DNA of 51,886 nt, taken from assembly GCA_016290135.1 (NCBI GenBank), contig JAEESW010000013.1:1-51886 (forward strand). The letters run 5' to 3'. The DNA comes from a bacterium (GTDB lineage: Bacteria > UBP6 > UBA1177). Below are positions 32,061 to 41,160 of this stretch, piece by piece. The position numbers and the translations under genes were made by a program. Under the pieces are notes generated by a model. That model saw only the letters and a list, made by a program, of their open reading frames with translations. It did not search any database and was not told the DNA's origin. Each line of letters opens with the position of its first letter. Within the stretch, counting starts at the first letter, position 1.

Positions 32061-33416
32061 CTATTTGCAGCAGCATTTGCATTTGAAAAGTTTTTCAACA
32101 GCTTCTTTAAGCAGTTCTGCACCGTTTCCTCTCGGAGCAAGTTCATAGCCGACTCTTACGATCGGTTTGTTGACTTTTACGACTCTGCCGAGGTCGATCG
32201 GGGTACCGCTGAGAACGATGTCAGCGTCGATAGCGTTGATGGTCTTCTCAAGGTCTCTGGTCTGCTCTTCGCCGTATCCCATAGCCGGAAGGATGCCTTC
32301 GCCGATGTTCGGATACTTCTTGTATGTGAAAGCGATTTTGCCGACAGCTGCCGGTCTCGGGTCAACCATTTCCTTAACGCCGAATCTCTTAGCTGCTACG
32401 CTTGCAGCACCGATCTTCATGCCGCCATGGGTGAGTGTCGGGCCGTCTTCAACAACGAGGACTCTCTTTCCTTTGATGTCGCCGTCAACGGTAAGTTCGG
32501 AGTCAGCTTCGATAATGACTGCGTTCGGAGCGAGTCTCTTGCAGTTAGCTTTAACTGTTTCGATGTCTTCCGGTTTCGCGCTGTCCATCTTGTTGATGAC
32601 GATGACGTCAGCCATAAGGACATTGACTTCGCCCGGATAGTAAAGGCATTCGTGACCCGGTCTGAGAGGATCTACGACAACGATCTTAAGGTCTGATTCA
32701 TAGAACGGGAAATCGTTGTTTCCGCCGTCCCAAAGGATGACATCGGGTTCGCCGTCGATATCTTTTTCAGCCTGACGAAGGATAGCTTCGTAGTCAACGC
32801 CTGCATAGATTACGTTGCCTGCAGCAATGTGCGGCTCGTACTCTTCCATTTCTTCGATGGTGCAGTTGTTGGCTTTGAGGTCTTCGATCTTCGCGAAGCG
32901 CTGAACAGCCTGTTTGTTGAGGTCGGGATCGTAAGGCATCGGGTGACGTACTGCAACGACCTTTTTGCCCATTTTCTTGAAAATATCATAGATGAATCTT
33001 GTGGTCTGGCTTTTGCCGCAGCCCGTTCTTACAGCGCAGATCGAAATGATCGGTTTGCAAGATTTGATCTTCGTCTTGTCATAGCCCATAAGAACGAAGT
33101 CAGCGCCGAGCGAGTTGACGAGAGCGCCCTTGCTCATAACTATCGGATAGTAAATATCGCTGTAAGCGAATACGCAGATCTCAACGCCGAGTTCTTTTAC
33201 AAGTCTCGGAAGTTCGGTTTCGTCATAAATCGGAATACCGTTCGGATAAAGGTCTTCGCCTGCGAGTTCTTTCGGATACTTTCTTCCGTCGATGTCGGGA
33301 ATCTGAGTAGCGGTGAAAGCAACTACTTCATAATCCTTGTTGTGTCTAAAATAGGTGTTGAAGTTGTGGAAATCTCTACCGGCAGCACCCATGATGAGAA
33401 CTTTCTTTCTGGTCAT
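32061..33416 (-). CDS. Cyclic 2,3-diphosphoglycerate synthase-like P-loop NTPase
   Basis: A 451-residue protein resembling archaeal cyclic 2,3-diphosphoglycerate synthase and its many bacterial homologues of unknown role. The N-terminal KKVLIMGAAGRDFHNFNTYF is Rossmann-like; a P-loop (AVRTGCGKSQTTR, about 128-140) and NKMDSAKPED (guanine-type NKxD) point to a GTPase-like domain. ILWDGGNNDFPFYESDL is conserved in the family. Such genes often sit beside carbamate kinase, as here. The C-terminus ends FKCKCCCK, a cysteine-rich tail that could bind metal. Start ATG 33416 has TTTGGAGG before it; an in-frame TTG at 33428 is part of that site. Confidence 0.85.
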   Translation of the reverse strand: MTRKKVLIMGAAGRDFHNFNTYFRHNKDYEVVAFTATQIPDIDGRKYPKELAGEDLYPNGIPIYDETELPRLVKELGVEICVFAYSDIYYPIVMSKGALVNSLGADFVLMGYDKTKIKSCKPIISICAVRTGCGKSQTTRFIYDIFKKMGKKVVAVRHPMPYDPDLNKQAVQRFAKIEDLKANNCTIEEMEEYEPHIAAGNVIYAGVDYEAILRQAEKDIDGEPDVILWDGGNNDFPFYESDLKIVVVDPLRPGHECLYYPGEVNVLMADVIVINKMDSAKPEDIETVKANCKRLAPNAVIIEADSELTVDGDIKGKRVLVVEDGPTLTHGGMKIGAASVAAKRFGVKEMVDPRPAAVGKIAFTYKKYPNIGEGILPAMGYGEEQTRDLEKTINAIDADIVLSGTPIDLGRVVKVNKPIVRVGYELAPRGNGAELLKEAVEKLFKCKCCCK

Positions 33417-33448
33417 TTGATCCTCCAAATGTTAAGTTATTAAAACAT

Positions 33449-33488
33449 GGCCGGACAAGGTCAACGGCGGCCGGACACAGTCAACGGC
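33449..33488. repeat. Two tandem 20-bp repeats in the leader of the NTPase gene
   Basis: GGCCGGACAAGGTCAACGGC and GGCCGGACACAGTCAACGGC stand head to tail with two differences. On the minus strand each holds TTGAC. They lie just downstream of the promoter at 33494-33521, so they could be operator sites or extra promoter elements. Confidence 0.8.
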
Positions 33489-33493
33489 GGCGC

Positions 33494-33521
33494 AAAATAT
33501 CATAATGAAAATCTATGTCAA
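33494..33521 (-). promoter_or_regulatory. Predicted promoter for the NTPase-arcC genes
   Basis: Minus strand TTGACA (33516-33521), 16-nt spacer, TATTTT (33494-33499). The transcript would begin inside the tandem repeats. A second possible set (TTGACC in the inner repeat, then TAATAA) lies downstream. Confidence 0.55.
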
Positions 33522-33540
33522 GCCGAAAACGACCAAAAAT

Positions 33541-33568
33541 TTGACACTTCCGCTTTGTTCCTTAGAAT
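33541..33568 (+). promoter_or_regulatory. Predicted promoter for the M3 peptidase gene
   Basis: TTGACA at 33541-33546, 16-nt spacer, TAGAAT at 33563-33568, about 48 nt before the start codon. Confidence 0.65.
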
Positions 33569-33615
33569 TTCATGCTTTAAAAAGGCAATGTTTTTTCATA
33601 AAAAAGGAGGAAAAA

Positions 33616-35697
33616 ATGAAAAAAAGAGTGGTTATCCTGACAGTTTTGGCCGGATTTCTCTTCGCTTCGTGCGGAAGTCAGCCGGCAAAAAACGAAGAAC
33701 CTGCAAAGCAGTCGGAGACTCCTGCTGCGGAACAGGCGGCTGAAGCACAGCCCGAAAATGCAGGGGCAAAAGCTCCCGATTTCGGTGAAAAAGGAAATGC
33801 TTTCTACAAGCACTGCACCGATGAATTTGCCGCTGTAAAGGCTGTCATCGCAGACATCAAGGCAAATCCTGAAGGCAGAACTTCTGTCGAGAAGCTCCAG
33901 CTTTTCAACAAGTTCGAGACCATCATTGAAGACAACTGGGGAAAGATCGGCATCTACCAGATGAATCATCCTGACGAAGGGATCAGAAACGCGGCTATGC
34001 TTGCTGAATCAGATCTCATGTCTCTCGTTACCGAGATCAATCTCGATGCAGGTCTCTACCAGGTAGCAGCGGCTATTCCGGCTGACGATCCCGCGCTTGA
34101 CGACCAGGACAGACACTTCCTCAAGGATCTTATCGATGATTTCAAAAGATCGGGTGTCGACAAAGACGAAGCGACCCGCGCAGAGATCAAAAAGACCAAT
34201 GCGCTGGCCGTCGAACTTGAGCAGAAATTCAATGCAAACATCGCTGCGGACAGAAAAGAACTCAAATTCACAATCGAACAGCTCAAGGGAATGCCGGAGA
34301 GCTTCATCAACGCGAAGCCGAAAGACGAAAACGGCATGATCATCCTTTCGACAGACTATCCGGACTACTTCCCGGTTATGGAATATGCTGACAACGAAGA
34401 TGTCAGAAAACAGATGTACATGGCAGCTCAGAATGTCGCTTTCCCGCAGAACACCGAAGTTTTCGCGAACTACCTCAAGGCCAAGGCGAAATTCGCCAAA
34501 CTTTTGGGCTACAAGAACTGGGCAGAGCTTTCCGAAGCAAAAATGATGATCGGAAACCCGGAAAACGCAAAGAACTTCCTTGACAAGATCATCCCGATCT
34601 CAATGAAGTACGCTAAACGCGATGCAGAGATCCTTCTTGCAAAGAAAAAACAGCTCACAGGCAAAGATGATGTTGAAGTCGAGCCGTGGGACAGATTCTA
34701 CATTCCGCGCCTTGTCAGAATGGAAAAGTTCAACTACAACCCGCAGGATGCCGAGCAGTATTTCGAAATGCAGAAGGTCATCAACGGCATTTTCATCGTC
34801 AACGAAAAGATTTTCGGACTTAAGTTCGAAAAGGTAAAAAGAGATGACGTATGGCACGAAAGCGTAATGTCTTTCGATGTTTACGCAAACGGCGAAAAGA
34901 TCGGCGAATTCGAACTCGACCTTTATCCGCGCCCGAACAAGTACAAACACTTCGCAATGTTCACCAATATCCAGGGCATCAAAGGCAGACTTCCGAGAAT
35001 GGCTATCGTCGGCAACTTTCCGGAACCTGTAAACGGCAAATCCTACATCAGTCATGACAATGTTCAGACACTTTTCCACGAATTCGGACACCTCATCAAC
35101 GGGATCCTTGCCCGCGAATACAAATATGTCCGCTTCGCAGGAACCAACTGCCAGCGCGATTTCGTTGAAGCTCCTTCACAGTTCATGGAAGAATATGTCT
35201 GGGATCCGGCGATCCTTCAGCTCTGGGCGACCAACGACGCAGGCGAGCCGATCCCTGCAGAACTTGTCGAAAAGATGAAAAAATCTGATGAATTCGGCAA
35301 AGGTCTCCATGTCTCGAGACAGCTTTACCTTGCAAAACTGTCGCTTGAACTTTATCTTCAGGACCCGGAAAACCTTGACCACCACGCTTTCGAAAAGCAG
35401 CTTGAAAAAGAGTTCTCTCCGTGGAAATCCTACGAAGAAACTCACCAGATAGAGAACTTCGGTCACCTTGTAAACTACACTTCGAACTACTACACTTATA
35501 TGTGGTCGCTTGCGATCGTTAAGGATTTTTATGGTCACGTTATGAAAAACGGAGGTCTCATGAACCCCGAGATCATGGGAAAATACAGAGACACCATCCT
35601 CAAACAGGGCGGCAACAAATCCGGTAACGACATGATCAAAGACTTTACCGGCAGCGAACTTTCCCTCGAAGAATTTGAAAAGTGGCTCAACCAGTAA
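33616..35697 (+). CDS. M3 family metallopeptidase lipoprotein (Dcp/oligopeptidase type)
   Basis: A 693-residue zinc peptidase. The N-terminus is a lipoprotein signal (lipobox FASC, about Cys 18) with a short Glu/Ala/Pro linker. The zinc site is LFHEFGHLING (HEFGH, about residue 488) followed by FVEAPSQFMEEYVW, whose Glu supplies the third ligand, the M3 family pattern. M3 enzymes trim short peptides in a closed channel. The lipoprotein signal places it outside the cytoplasm, so it probably digests imported or periplasmic peptides. Start ATG 33616 has AAGGAGG before it; an earlier in-frame ATG (33505) would hide the signal peptide. Confidence 0.92.
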   Translation: MKKRVVILTVLAGFLFASCGSQPAKNEEPAKQSETPAAEQAAEAQPENAGAKAPDFGEKGNAFYKHCTDEFAAVKAVIADIKANPEGRTSVEKLQLFNKFETIIEDNWGKIGIYQMNHPDEGIRNAAMLAESDLMSLVTEINLDAGLYQVAAAIPADDPALDDQDRHFLKDLIDDFKRSGVDKDEATRAEIKKTNALAVELEQKFNANIAADRKELKFTIEQLKGMPESFINAKPKDENGMIILSTDYPDYFPVMEYADNEDVRKQMYMAAQNVAFPQNTEVFANYLKAKAKFAKLLGYKNWAELSEAKMMIGNPENAKNFLDKIIPISMKYAKRDAEILLAKKKQLTGKDDVEVEPWDRFYIPRLVRMEKFNYNPQDAEQYFEMQKVINGIFIVNEKIFGLKFEKVKRDDVWHESVMSFDVYANGEKIGEFELDLYPRPNKYKHFAMFTNIQGIKGRLPRMAIVGNFPEPVNGKSYISHDNVQTLFHEFGHLINGILAREYKYVRFAGTNCQRDFVEAPSQFMEEYVWDPAILQLWATNDAGEPIPAELVEKMKKSDEFGKGLHVSRQLYLAKLSLELYLQDPENLDHHAFEKQLEKEFSPWKSYEETHQIENFGHLVNYTSNYYTYMWSLAIVKDFYGHVMKNGGLMNPEIMGKYRDTILKQGGNKSGNDMIKDFTGSELSLEEFEKWLNQ

Positions 35698-35713
35698 AAT
35701 TCAAAGTTTCTAA

Positions 35714-36556
35714 ATGATTTCAACGATTTATTCTCCTGCAAAGATCAATATTTTTCTTAAGATCGAAGGGCGCGATAAGGCGAGCGGAATGCATTTTCTC
35801 CGTTCGCTTTTCGCCCCTATTGATATCTGCGACAAACTGGAAATTGAAGAAAACGGCTCTTTTTCAGTTGCCACAAACGGCATCGCCGAAGAGATCCCGA
35901 CTGAAAAAAACATCGTTTTCAAAGCATATTCGGCTCTTAGGACCTATATCGGGAAAGAACTTCCCCTATTTTCGGTAAAAATCGAAAAATCGATCCCCTC
36001 CGGAGCAGGTCTGGGCGGCGGAAGCAGCAACGCGGCGGCATTTCTGAAGTTTGTGAACGGATACTGCAAACTGAATTTAAGTTCAGCACAACTCGTTGGT
36101 ATTGCTTCAAAAATCGGAAGCGACGTGCCGTTTTTCGTTCTCGGAAAACCGGCAATAGTATCGGGAACCGGTGAAAAAATCGAGACAGTCGAACTCCCAG
36201 AAAGCGGAAAGTTTTTCGTTCTCGTAAACCCCGAAATCCATGTTGACACAAAGCTCGCCTACTCTCTTTTCGACAAAACTTATCCCGACTGCGGCACAAA
36301 AAACCGCGTTCCCGGGCACTTTTCATGGAAAAACGAGGATATTTTCAATGATTTCGAAGAGATAGTCTTCACCGAATTTCCCGGGATCGCAGAAGTTAAA
36401 ACAGAACTTGAGACCTTAGGCGCCCACAAAGTTTTCATGTCGGGAAGCGGTTCCACACTCGTTGCAATGACGAAAAACGAAGACACTGCAGAAAAAATAG
36501 TTTCGGAATTTTCAAAAAGATTCAAAACTGTCAGAAAGATCAGGTTCACGGAGTGA
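35714..36556 (+). CDS. ispE: 4-diphosphocytidyl-2-C-methyl-D-erythritol kinase
   Basis: A 280-residue GHMP kinase that phosphorylates CDP-methylerythritol in the non-mevalonate isoprenoid pathway. It shows YSPAKINIFLKIEGRD at the start, the ATP-binding PSGAGLGGGSSNAAAFL (about residue 95), GSDVPFFVLGKPA and MSGSGSTLVA. The length is normal. It follows the M3 gene by 16 nt without a clear ribosome site, and meets panB tail to tail with no gap. Confidence 0.95.
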   Translation: MISTIYSPAKINIFLKIEGRDKASGMHFLRSLFAPIDICDKLEIEENGSFSVATNGIAEEIPTEKNIVFKAYSALRTYIGKELPLFSVKIEKSIPSGAGLGGGSSNAAAFLKFVNGYCKLNLSSAQLVGIASKIGSDVPFFVLGKPAIVSGTGEKIETVELPESGKFFVLVNPEIHVDTKLAYSLFDKTYPDCGTKNRVPGHFSWKNEDIFNDFEEIVFTEFPGIAEVKTELETLGAHKVFMSGSGSTLVAMTKNEDTAEKIVSEFSKRFKTVRKIRFTE

Positions 36557-37324
36557 TCACTTCCCTTCCGACACATCTTTTTTGTATTCTTTGAGGGCGT
36601 TCGTCACCAAAGAATCGAGATCGAGATATTTTTTGAGGAAAGAAGGATTGAAATCGGCATTCATGCCCAAAAGATCATAAATTACAAGCACTTGTCCGTC
36701 TGTTCCAGTGCCTGCGCCTATTCCGATCGTGGGGATTTTCACTTTTTTTGTTATCTCTGACGCCAGAGTTTCAGGGATCCCTTCAAGAACTATCATATCG
36801 GCACCCGCTTTTTCGACCTCAAGAGCAGAATCCATAATAAATCTGCGCTCTTCTTCGCTTTTGCCGCGTCTGCCAAAGCCGCCGAATTTATTAACGAATT
36901 GCGGCGTCATGCCAACGTGTGCCACAACCGGGATTCCGAAATTCGCAAGAGCCGAAATCAAAGGCGCAACTTCGCGGCCTCCTTCAAGTTTGACTGCTTC
37001 CGCCCCTGCTTTCACAAGTTTGACTGCACTTTCGATCCCTTTTTCAACCGAAGGCTGATAGCTTCCGAAAGGCATATCGGCGATCAGGAAAGGATCTGCG
37101 GCCCCTCTTTTGACCGCGCTGACATGATGTGCGACCTCTTCGATCGAGACATTGAGAGTGTTTTCCTCGCCCTTTATGACCATGCCGAGGCTGTCTCCGA
37201 CAAGAACAGAGTCGATTTCCGCTTTTTCGACGAGCCGCGCGAATGTTGCGTCGTAGCATGTCACCATTGATATTTTTTCAAGTCCCTTTTTGCTTTTGAG
37301 TTTCGGAAGAGTGATTTTCATCAT
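36557..37324 (-). CDS. panB: 3-methyl-2-oxobutanoate hydroxymethyltransferase
   Basis: A 255-residue enzyme that adds a hydroxymethyl group from methylene-tetrahydrofolate to 2-oxoisovalerate, the first step to pantoate. Signs are MVTCYDATFARLVEKAEIDS, VLVGDSLGMV, KLEGG, GHV-like VVAHVGMTPQ and GIGAGTGTDGQVLVIYD. Its substrate is the same 2-oxoacid that IlvE makes from valine. Start ATG 37324 has GGGAGG before it and overlaps the end of rsmA by 4 nt. No panC or panD gene is near. Confidence 0.95.
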   Translation of the reverse strand: MMKITLPKLKSKKGLEKISMVTCYDATFARLVEKAEIDSVLVGDSLGMVIKGEENTLNVSIEEVAHHVSAVKRGAADPFLIADMPFGSYQPSVEKGIESAVKLVKAGAEAVKLEGGREVAPLISALANFGIPVVAHVGMTPQFVNKFGGFGRRGKSEEERRFIMDSALEVEKAGADMIVLEGIPETLASEITKKVKIPTIGIGAGTGTDGQVLVIYDLLGMNADFNPSFLKKYLDLDSLVTNALKEYKKDVSEGK

Positions 37325-38133
37325 TTTTGCCTCCCTATTTTTTCATTTATTTCAAGAATCGTTTCCCAATCGAGCTCTTCAGCGCGTTTCATAGCAATAT
37401 CACTAAAATCATTGAGTATTTCTGAGTCGATACAATTTATCTTAAAGACATTCTGCAAAGTTTTCCGCCTGTTCGAAAAAAGGATCCGCACAGTGTCGGC
37501 AAAAGAGACAAGTTCTTCTTTCGTAAAGCTGTGATCGTTGAAAGTCACTTTCAGGACAGCGCTTTCGACTTTCGGAGCGGGGTAAAAATCCTCAGGCGGG
37601 ACTTTGAAGACATAATCCGCATGCCCGACGAGCCTTATCAATGCGGCGACCGGTCCGAAATCGCGGGTCTTCGGAGCAGCTGCGAATTTCTGCGCCACTT
37701 CCTTTTGCAGAAGAAAGACCGCTCCGTCAAGATAACGGCTTTCAAAGCAGGTGTTCATCATTATGAGCGAACTTACCTGATAGGGCAGATTCCCGAAGAC
37801 AAAGCCTTTAACACCTTGATAATACTGTGAAAAATCTATTTTGGAACCATCTTTGAAAACTATGTCGGCTTCATCTGAAAAACGGCTTTTAAGGATTTTC
37901 ACCATATTTTCATCAAGATCGGCGACTGTAAACGGCGCGAGTTTTTTTTGGACAGCCTTTTCGGTGAGAGAACCGAGACCGCCGCCGATCTCGACATAAA
38001 ACCCTTTACCCGAAGGCACTAAATCAATAATTCTGTGCAGAACATCGTCATTGAAAAGGAAATTCTGCGAGAACTTTCTGTCGGCGCGGATACCGGCTTT
38101 TGCCAGATATTTTCTGATTTCGGCCAAATTCAA
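37321..38133 (-). CDS. rsmA: 16S rRNA dimethyladenosine transferase
   Basis: A 270-residue SAM-dependent enzyme (KsgA) that dimethylates two adjacent adenines in the 3'-end helix of 16S rRNA. It shows RKFSQNFLFNDDVL, the SAM loop VEIGGGLGSLTEKA, the NLPY motif (FGNLPYQVSS), and FYPAPKVESAVL. I place the start at TTG 38133 (LNLAEIRK), with AGGTG upstream. An in-frame ATG at 38175 lies inside the terminator hairpin of the ribosomal operon and would encode an unlikely hydrophobic leader. Confidence 0.93.
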   Translation of the reverse strand: MNLAEIRKYLAKAGIRADRKFSQNFLFNDDVLHRIIDLVPSGKGFYVEIGGGLGSLTEKAVQKKLAPFTVADLDENMVKILKSRFSDEADIVFKDGSKIDFSQYYQGVKGFVFGNLPYQVSSLIMMNTCFESRYLDGAVFLLQKEVAQKFAAAPKTRDFGPVAALIRLVGHADYVFKVPPEDFYPAPKVESAVLKVTFNDHSFTKEELVSFADTVRILFSNRRKTLQNVFKINCIDSEILNDFSDIAMKRAEELDWETILEINEKIGRQK

Positions 38134-38153
38134 AACTGCACCTGCAAATAAAA

Positions 38154-38175
38154 ATGGCTGCCCGAAAGCAGCCAT
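38154..38175 (-). terminator. Terminator at the end of the ribosomal protein operon
   Basis: ATGGCTGC and GCAGCCAT form a perfect 8-bp stem with a 6-nt loop. T-rich sequence follows on the minus strand and A-rich sequence precedes it, so it may work both ways. Confidence 0.8.
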
Positions 38176-38202
38176 AAAAAATCACAGCAAAAACAACTGA
38201 AA

Positions 38203-38658
38203 TTAAGCCGTCGGCTCTTCAGTCTTAGCTTCTGCGACCGGAGCTTTCTCTTCAGCCTTCGGAGCAGCTTTCTTAGCTTTTTTCTTTACCGATTCATCTG
38301 CACCAAGGTATTCGATATAAGCTGTCGGAGCCGCATCACCTCTGCGGAATCCGAGTTTGATTATTCTCGTGTATCCGCCTTCTCTGTTGGCGAATCTCGG
38401 TCCGATCTCCTTCAAAAGCTTCGTGATAACGATCTCTCTGTCCGATTTTACAAGCTTTGAAAGCTGTGTAATGGAAGCGGTCGTATTTTTCTTTGCAAGC
38501 GTAACCGCTTTGTCAGCTATCTTCTGGAGCTCTTTCGCTCTGATCAGAGTTGTCTGAATACGTTCACTTTTTACGAGTGAATTAAGCAAGTTACAAAGCA
38601 TAGCCTCGCGATGCGAGCTATTTCTGTTCAATTTTCTTCCTGCTCTTTTATGTCTCAT
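38203..38658 (-). CDS. rplQ: 50S ribosomal protein L17
   Basis: A 151-residue L17 (MRHKRAGRKLNRNSSHREAM, LLNSLVKSERIQTT, RFANREGGYTRI). The core is about 120 residues; the extra C-terminal tail is rich in Lys, Ala and Glu (KKAAPKAEEKAPVAE) and probably disordered. Last gene of the ribosomal cluster; overlaps rpoA by 4 nt. Confidence 0.97.
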   Translation of the reverse strand: MRHKRAGRKLNRNSSHREAMLCNLLNSLVKSERIQTTLIRAKELQKIADKAVTLAKKNTTASITQLSKLVKSDREIVITKLLKEIGPRFANREGGYTRIIKLGFRRGDAAPTAYIEYLGADESVKKKAKKAAPKAEEKAPVAEAKTEEPTA

Positions 38659-39668
38659 TGTTTGCTCCCTGCGTTCTTTTCTATTTGTTCAATAATCCTG
38701 GCATCCGGGAAATTTTCGATTTCCATTCCGAAATGCAACCCCATCTTCATCAAGAGAACTTTTATCTCATTGAGAGATTTCCTTCCGAAATTCTTTGTCT
38801 TGAGCATATCAGCTTCGGTCTTCGTTACAAGTTCGCCGATATACTTGATCTCTGCGTTTTTAAGGCAGTTGTTCGATCTGACGCTGAGGTCGAGATCATC
38901 GATCGTCTTATAAAGGTTCATATTGACTTCGCCGGTGACATCGGAAGAATTGAGTTCATCCGCCTCGTCTACTGCGAAACTGATGAAGAACTTCGTGTGT
39001 TCCCTCAAAATCATGGCCGCATAAGCCAAAGCATCGCGGGGAGAGAGCGAACCGTCTGTTTCAAGGTCGAAAGTAAGTTTATCGAAATCGAAACTGTTTT
39101 TGACCCTTGCGTTTGAAACTTTGTAGTTTGCCCTGACGACCGGAGAGAAGAAAGAATCTATCGGAATATATCCTTCGCTGAAGATATCCTGATTGTGTGA
39201 TTCGGACGGCACATAGCCTCTTCCGATACCGACAAGGAGCTCCATTTCAAAATCGACACCTTCGTCCATCTCAAAAAGCGGAAGATCCTTGTTGAGGATC
39301 GTGAGCCCTGCCGTTTCCTGAATATCGCCTGCCGTTACAGTCCCCTTCCCGCTTTTCTTGAGGACAAGACAGTGAAGTTTGTCTTCATGCGCGATGAAAC
39401 GGATCTGTTTGATGTTGAGGATTATATCGATAACATCTTCCTTTATTCCGGGGATTGTTGCAAACTCGTGCTCGACACCTTTGATTTTAACGCCGATAAC
39501 GGCAGCTCCGCGAAGACTGGAAATAAGGATTCTGCGAAGCGCGTTGCCCAAAGTTATGCCGTATCCTTTCATAAGCGGTTCGCAGATGAAACGGCAGTAG
39601 TTTTGCCCCTGTTCCCCGATCTTGACCTCTTTCGGCATAATCAATGTTTTCCAATTGGCTCGAAACAT
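38655..39668 (-). CDS. rpoA: RNA polymerase alpha subunit
   Basis: A 336-residue subunit that assembles RNA polymerase and contacts activators and promoter UP elements. The N-terminal dimerisation domain has GYGITLGNALRRILLSS-like GNALRRILISS and a C-terminal domain with NCLKNAEIKYIGEL and KNFGRKSLNEIK. Start ATG 39668 (MFRANWKTLIMP) has GGAGG before it; an upstream in-frame start at 39701 overlaps the end of rpsD and is rejected. Confidence 0.97.
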   Translation of the reverse strand: MFRANWKTLIMPKEVKIGEQGQNYCRFICEPLMKGYGITLGNALRRILISSLRGAAVIGVKIKGVEHEFATIPGIKEDVIDIILNIKQIRFIAHEDKLHCLVLKKSGKGTVTAGDIQETAGLTILNKDLPLFEMDEGVDFEMELLVGIGRGYVPSESHNQDIFSEGYIPIDSFFSPVVRANYKVSNARVKNSFDFDKLTFDLETDGSLSPRDALAYAAMILREHTKFFISFAVDEADELNSSDVTGEVNMNLYKTIDDLDLSVRSNNCLKNAEIKYIGELVTKTEADMLKTKNFGRKSLNEIKVLLMKMGLHFGMEIENFPDARIIEQIEKNAGSKQ

Positions 39669-39681
39669 CAGAATCCCTCCA

Positions 39682-40317
39682 TTACTTAGAGTAAAGCTCA
39701 ACTATGAGATTTTCCTTGACATCCTGCGGTAAATCTTCTCTTTCGGGAAGGCGGATAACTTTTCCCTTCATTTCGTCTTTATTCGCTTCCAACCATGCCG
39801 GAGTCGCAACTCTTGCCGCGATGTTCTCGTCAGCCATGATCTCTTTGAATATCTTAGCGTCCCTGCTTCCTTCTTTGACAGCGATGATGTCGCCTTCCTT
39901 AACTATGAAAGACGGGATATCGGTGCCTTTGCCGTTGACAGAAAAATGTCTGTGGTTGATAAGCTGTCTCGCCTGAGCTCTGCTGTTTGCAAAACCAAGA
40001 CGGTAGACAACGTTGTCGAGTCTGCATTCAAGCATCCTGAGCAGATTTTCACCGGTAGCGCCTTTCTTAAGGTCAGCTCTCTTGTAGAAAATGCTGAACT
40101 GTTTTTCAAGCATACCGTACATAGCTTTTGTTTTCTGCTTTTCACGAAGCTGGATTTTGTACTCAGTGACTCTCTTCTTTTCACGTCCGTGGAGACCGGG
40201 TGAATAGGGTTTTCTGTCGAACGAGCATTTGTCTGAATTGCAGCGTTCGCCTTTAAGAAAAAGTTTTACACCTTCTCTTCTGCAAATTTTGCATTTTGCT
40301 TCTTTGTTCTTAGCCAA
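39682..40317 (-). CDS. rpsD: 30S ribosomal protein S4, zinc-binding form
   Basis: A 211-residue S4, an early 16S rRNA binder. The N-terminus has four cysteines (CKIC, CNSDKC; about 9, 12, 26, 31), the zinc-containing form. The S4 RNA-binding domain is at RLDNVVYRLGFANSRAQARQ. It sits between rpsK and rpoA, the usual alpha-operon place. Confidence 0.97.
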   Translation of the reverse strand: MAKNKEAKCKICRREGVKLFLKGERCNSDKCSFDRKPYSPGLHGREKKRVTEYKIQLREKQKTKAMYGMLEKQFSIFYKRADLKKGATGENLLRMLECRLDNVVYRLGFANSRAQARQLINHRHFSVNGKGTDIPSFIVKEGDIIAVKEGSRDAKIFKEIMADENIAARVATPAWLEANKDEMKGKVIRLPEREDLPQDVKENLIVELYSK

Positions 40318-40359
40318 AGCTTCCTCCTTTTGAGCTAAAAGTTTACACTAACCAACGAA

Positions 40360-40740
40360 TTAAACTCTTCTTTTCTTTTTAGGACGACAACCGTTGTGCG
40401 GTATCGGAGTGATATCTCTAAGAAGTGTTACGTTGTAACCGATATTTGCGAATCCTCTGATCGCCGCTTCTCTTCCGCTTCCAGGACCTTTTACGAAAAC
40501 GCTCAAAGTCTTGAGACCGTAATCCTGAGCCTTTTTGCCGGCATCTTCGGCTGCCATCTGAGCTGCATACGGAGTGCTCTTCTTGCTGCCGCGGAAGCCT
40601 TTGAGACCTGCGCTCGACCATGACAGAACGTTACCGCTGACATCAGTGATCGTAACAATCGTATTGTTGAAACTGCACTGAATATAAGCAAGTCCCGTCT
40701 GTATATTCTTTTTTACTCTTTTCTTCTTTTCAGGTGCCAT
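40360..40740 (-). CDS. rpsK: 30S ribosomal protein S11
   Basis: A 126-residue S11, a platform protein near the mRNA exit. Matches include [36 protein letters not shown] and the end [14 protein letters not shown]. Normal length and place after rpsM. Confidence 0.97.
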   Translation of the reverse strand: MAPEKKKRVKKNIQTGLAYIQCSFNNTIVTITDVSGNVLSWSSAGLKGFRGSKKSTPYAAQMAAEDAGKKAQDYGLKTLSVFVKGPGSGREAAIRGFANIGYNVTLLRDITPIPHNGCRPKKKRRV

Positions 40741-40759
40741 ATTATTTCTCCATTAACTA

Positions 40760-41128
40760 TTATTTTTTCTTTTTCATAAGATTGCGTCTCGGACCTTTTC
40801 TCGTCCTCGCGTTAGTGCGTGTGCGCTGACCTCTGCACGGAAGACCTCTTCTGTGTCTGCGGCCTCTGTAGCTTCCGAGATCCATCAATCTTTTGATGTT
40901 CATAATAGTTTCTTTTCTAAGATCACCTTCGACCGTGTATTTCTGATCGATAATGGCTCTGATCTTGATAGCCATCGGCTCATCGACATCGTCACTTTTG
41001 ATGTTTCTGTCAATGCCGGCTTCATCAAGTATTTTCTGAGCGCTGGTCCTGCCTATGCCGTATACATAGGTCAAGGCGATTTCCATTCTTTTCTTCCTTG
41101 GAAGATCAATTCCTGCAATACGAACCAA
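40760..41128 (-). CDS. rpsM: 30S ribosomal protein S13
   Basis: A 122-residue S13 of the small-subunit head ([52 protein letters not shown]). It uses a TTG start (41128) behind GAGGAGGTGACAC. Confidence 0.96.
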   Translation of the reverse strand: MVRIAGIDLPRKKRMEIALTYVYGIGRTSAQKILDEAGIDRNIKSDDVDEPMAIKIRAIIDQKYTVEGDLRKETIMNIKRLMDLGSYRGRRHRRGLPCRGQRTRTNARTRKGPRRNLMKKKK

Positions 41129-41160
41129 GTGTCACCTCCTCTTTTTTCGCGACAACTATA

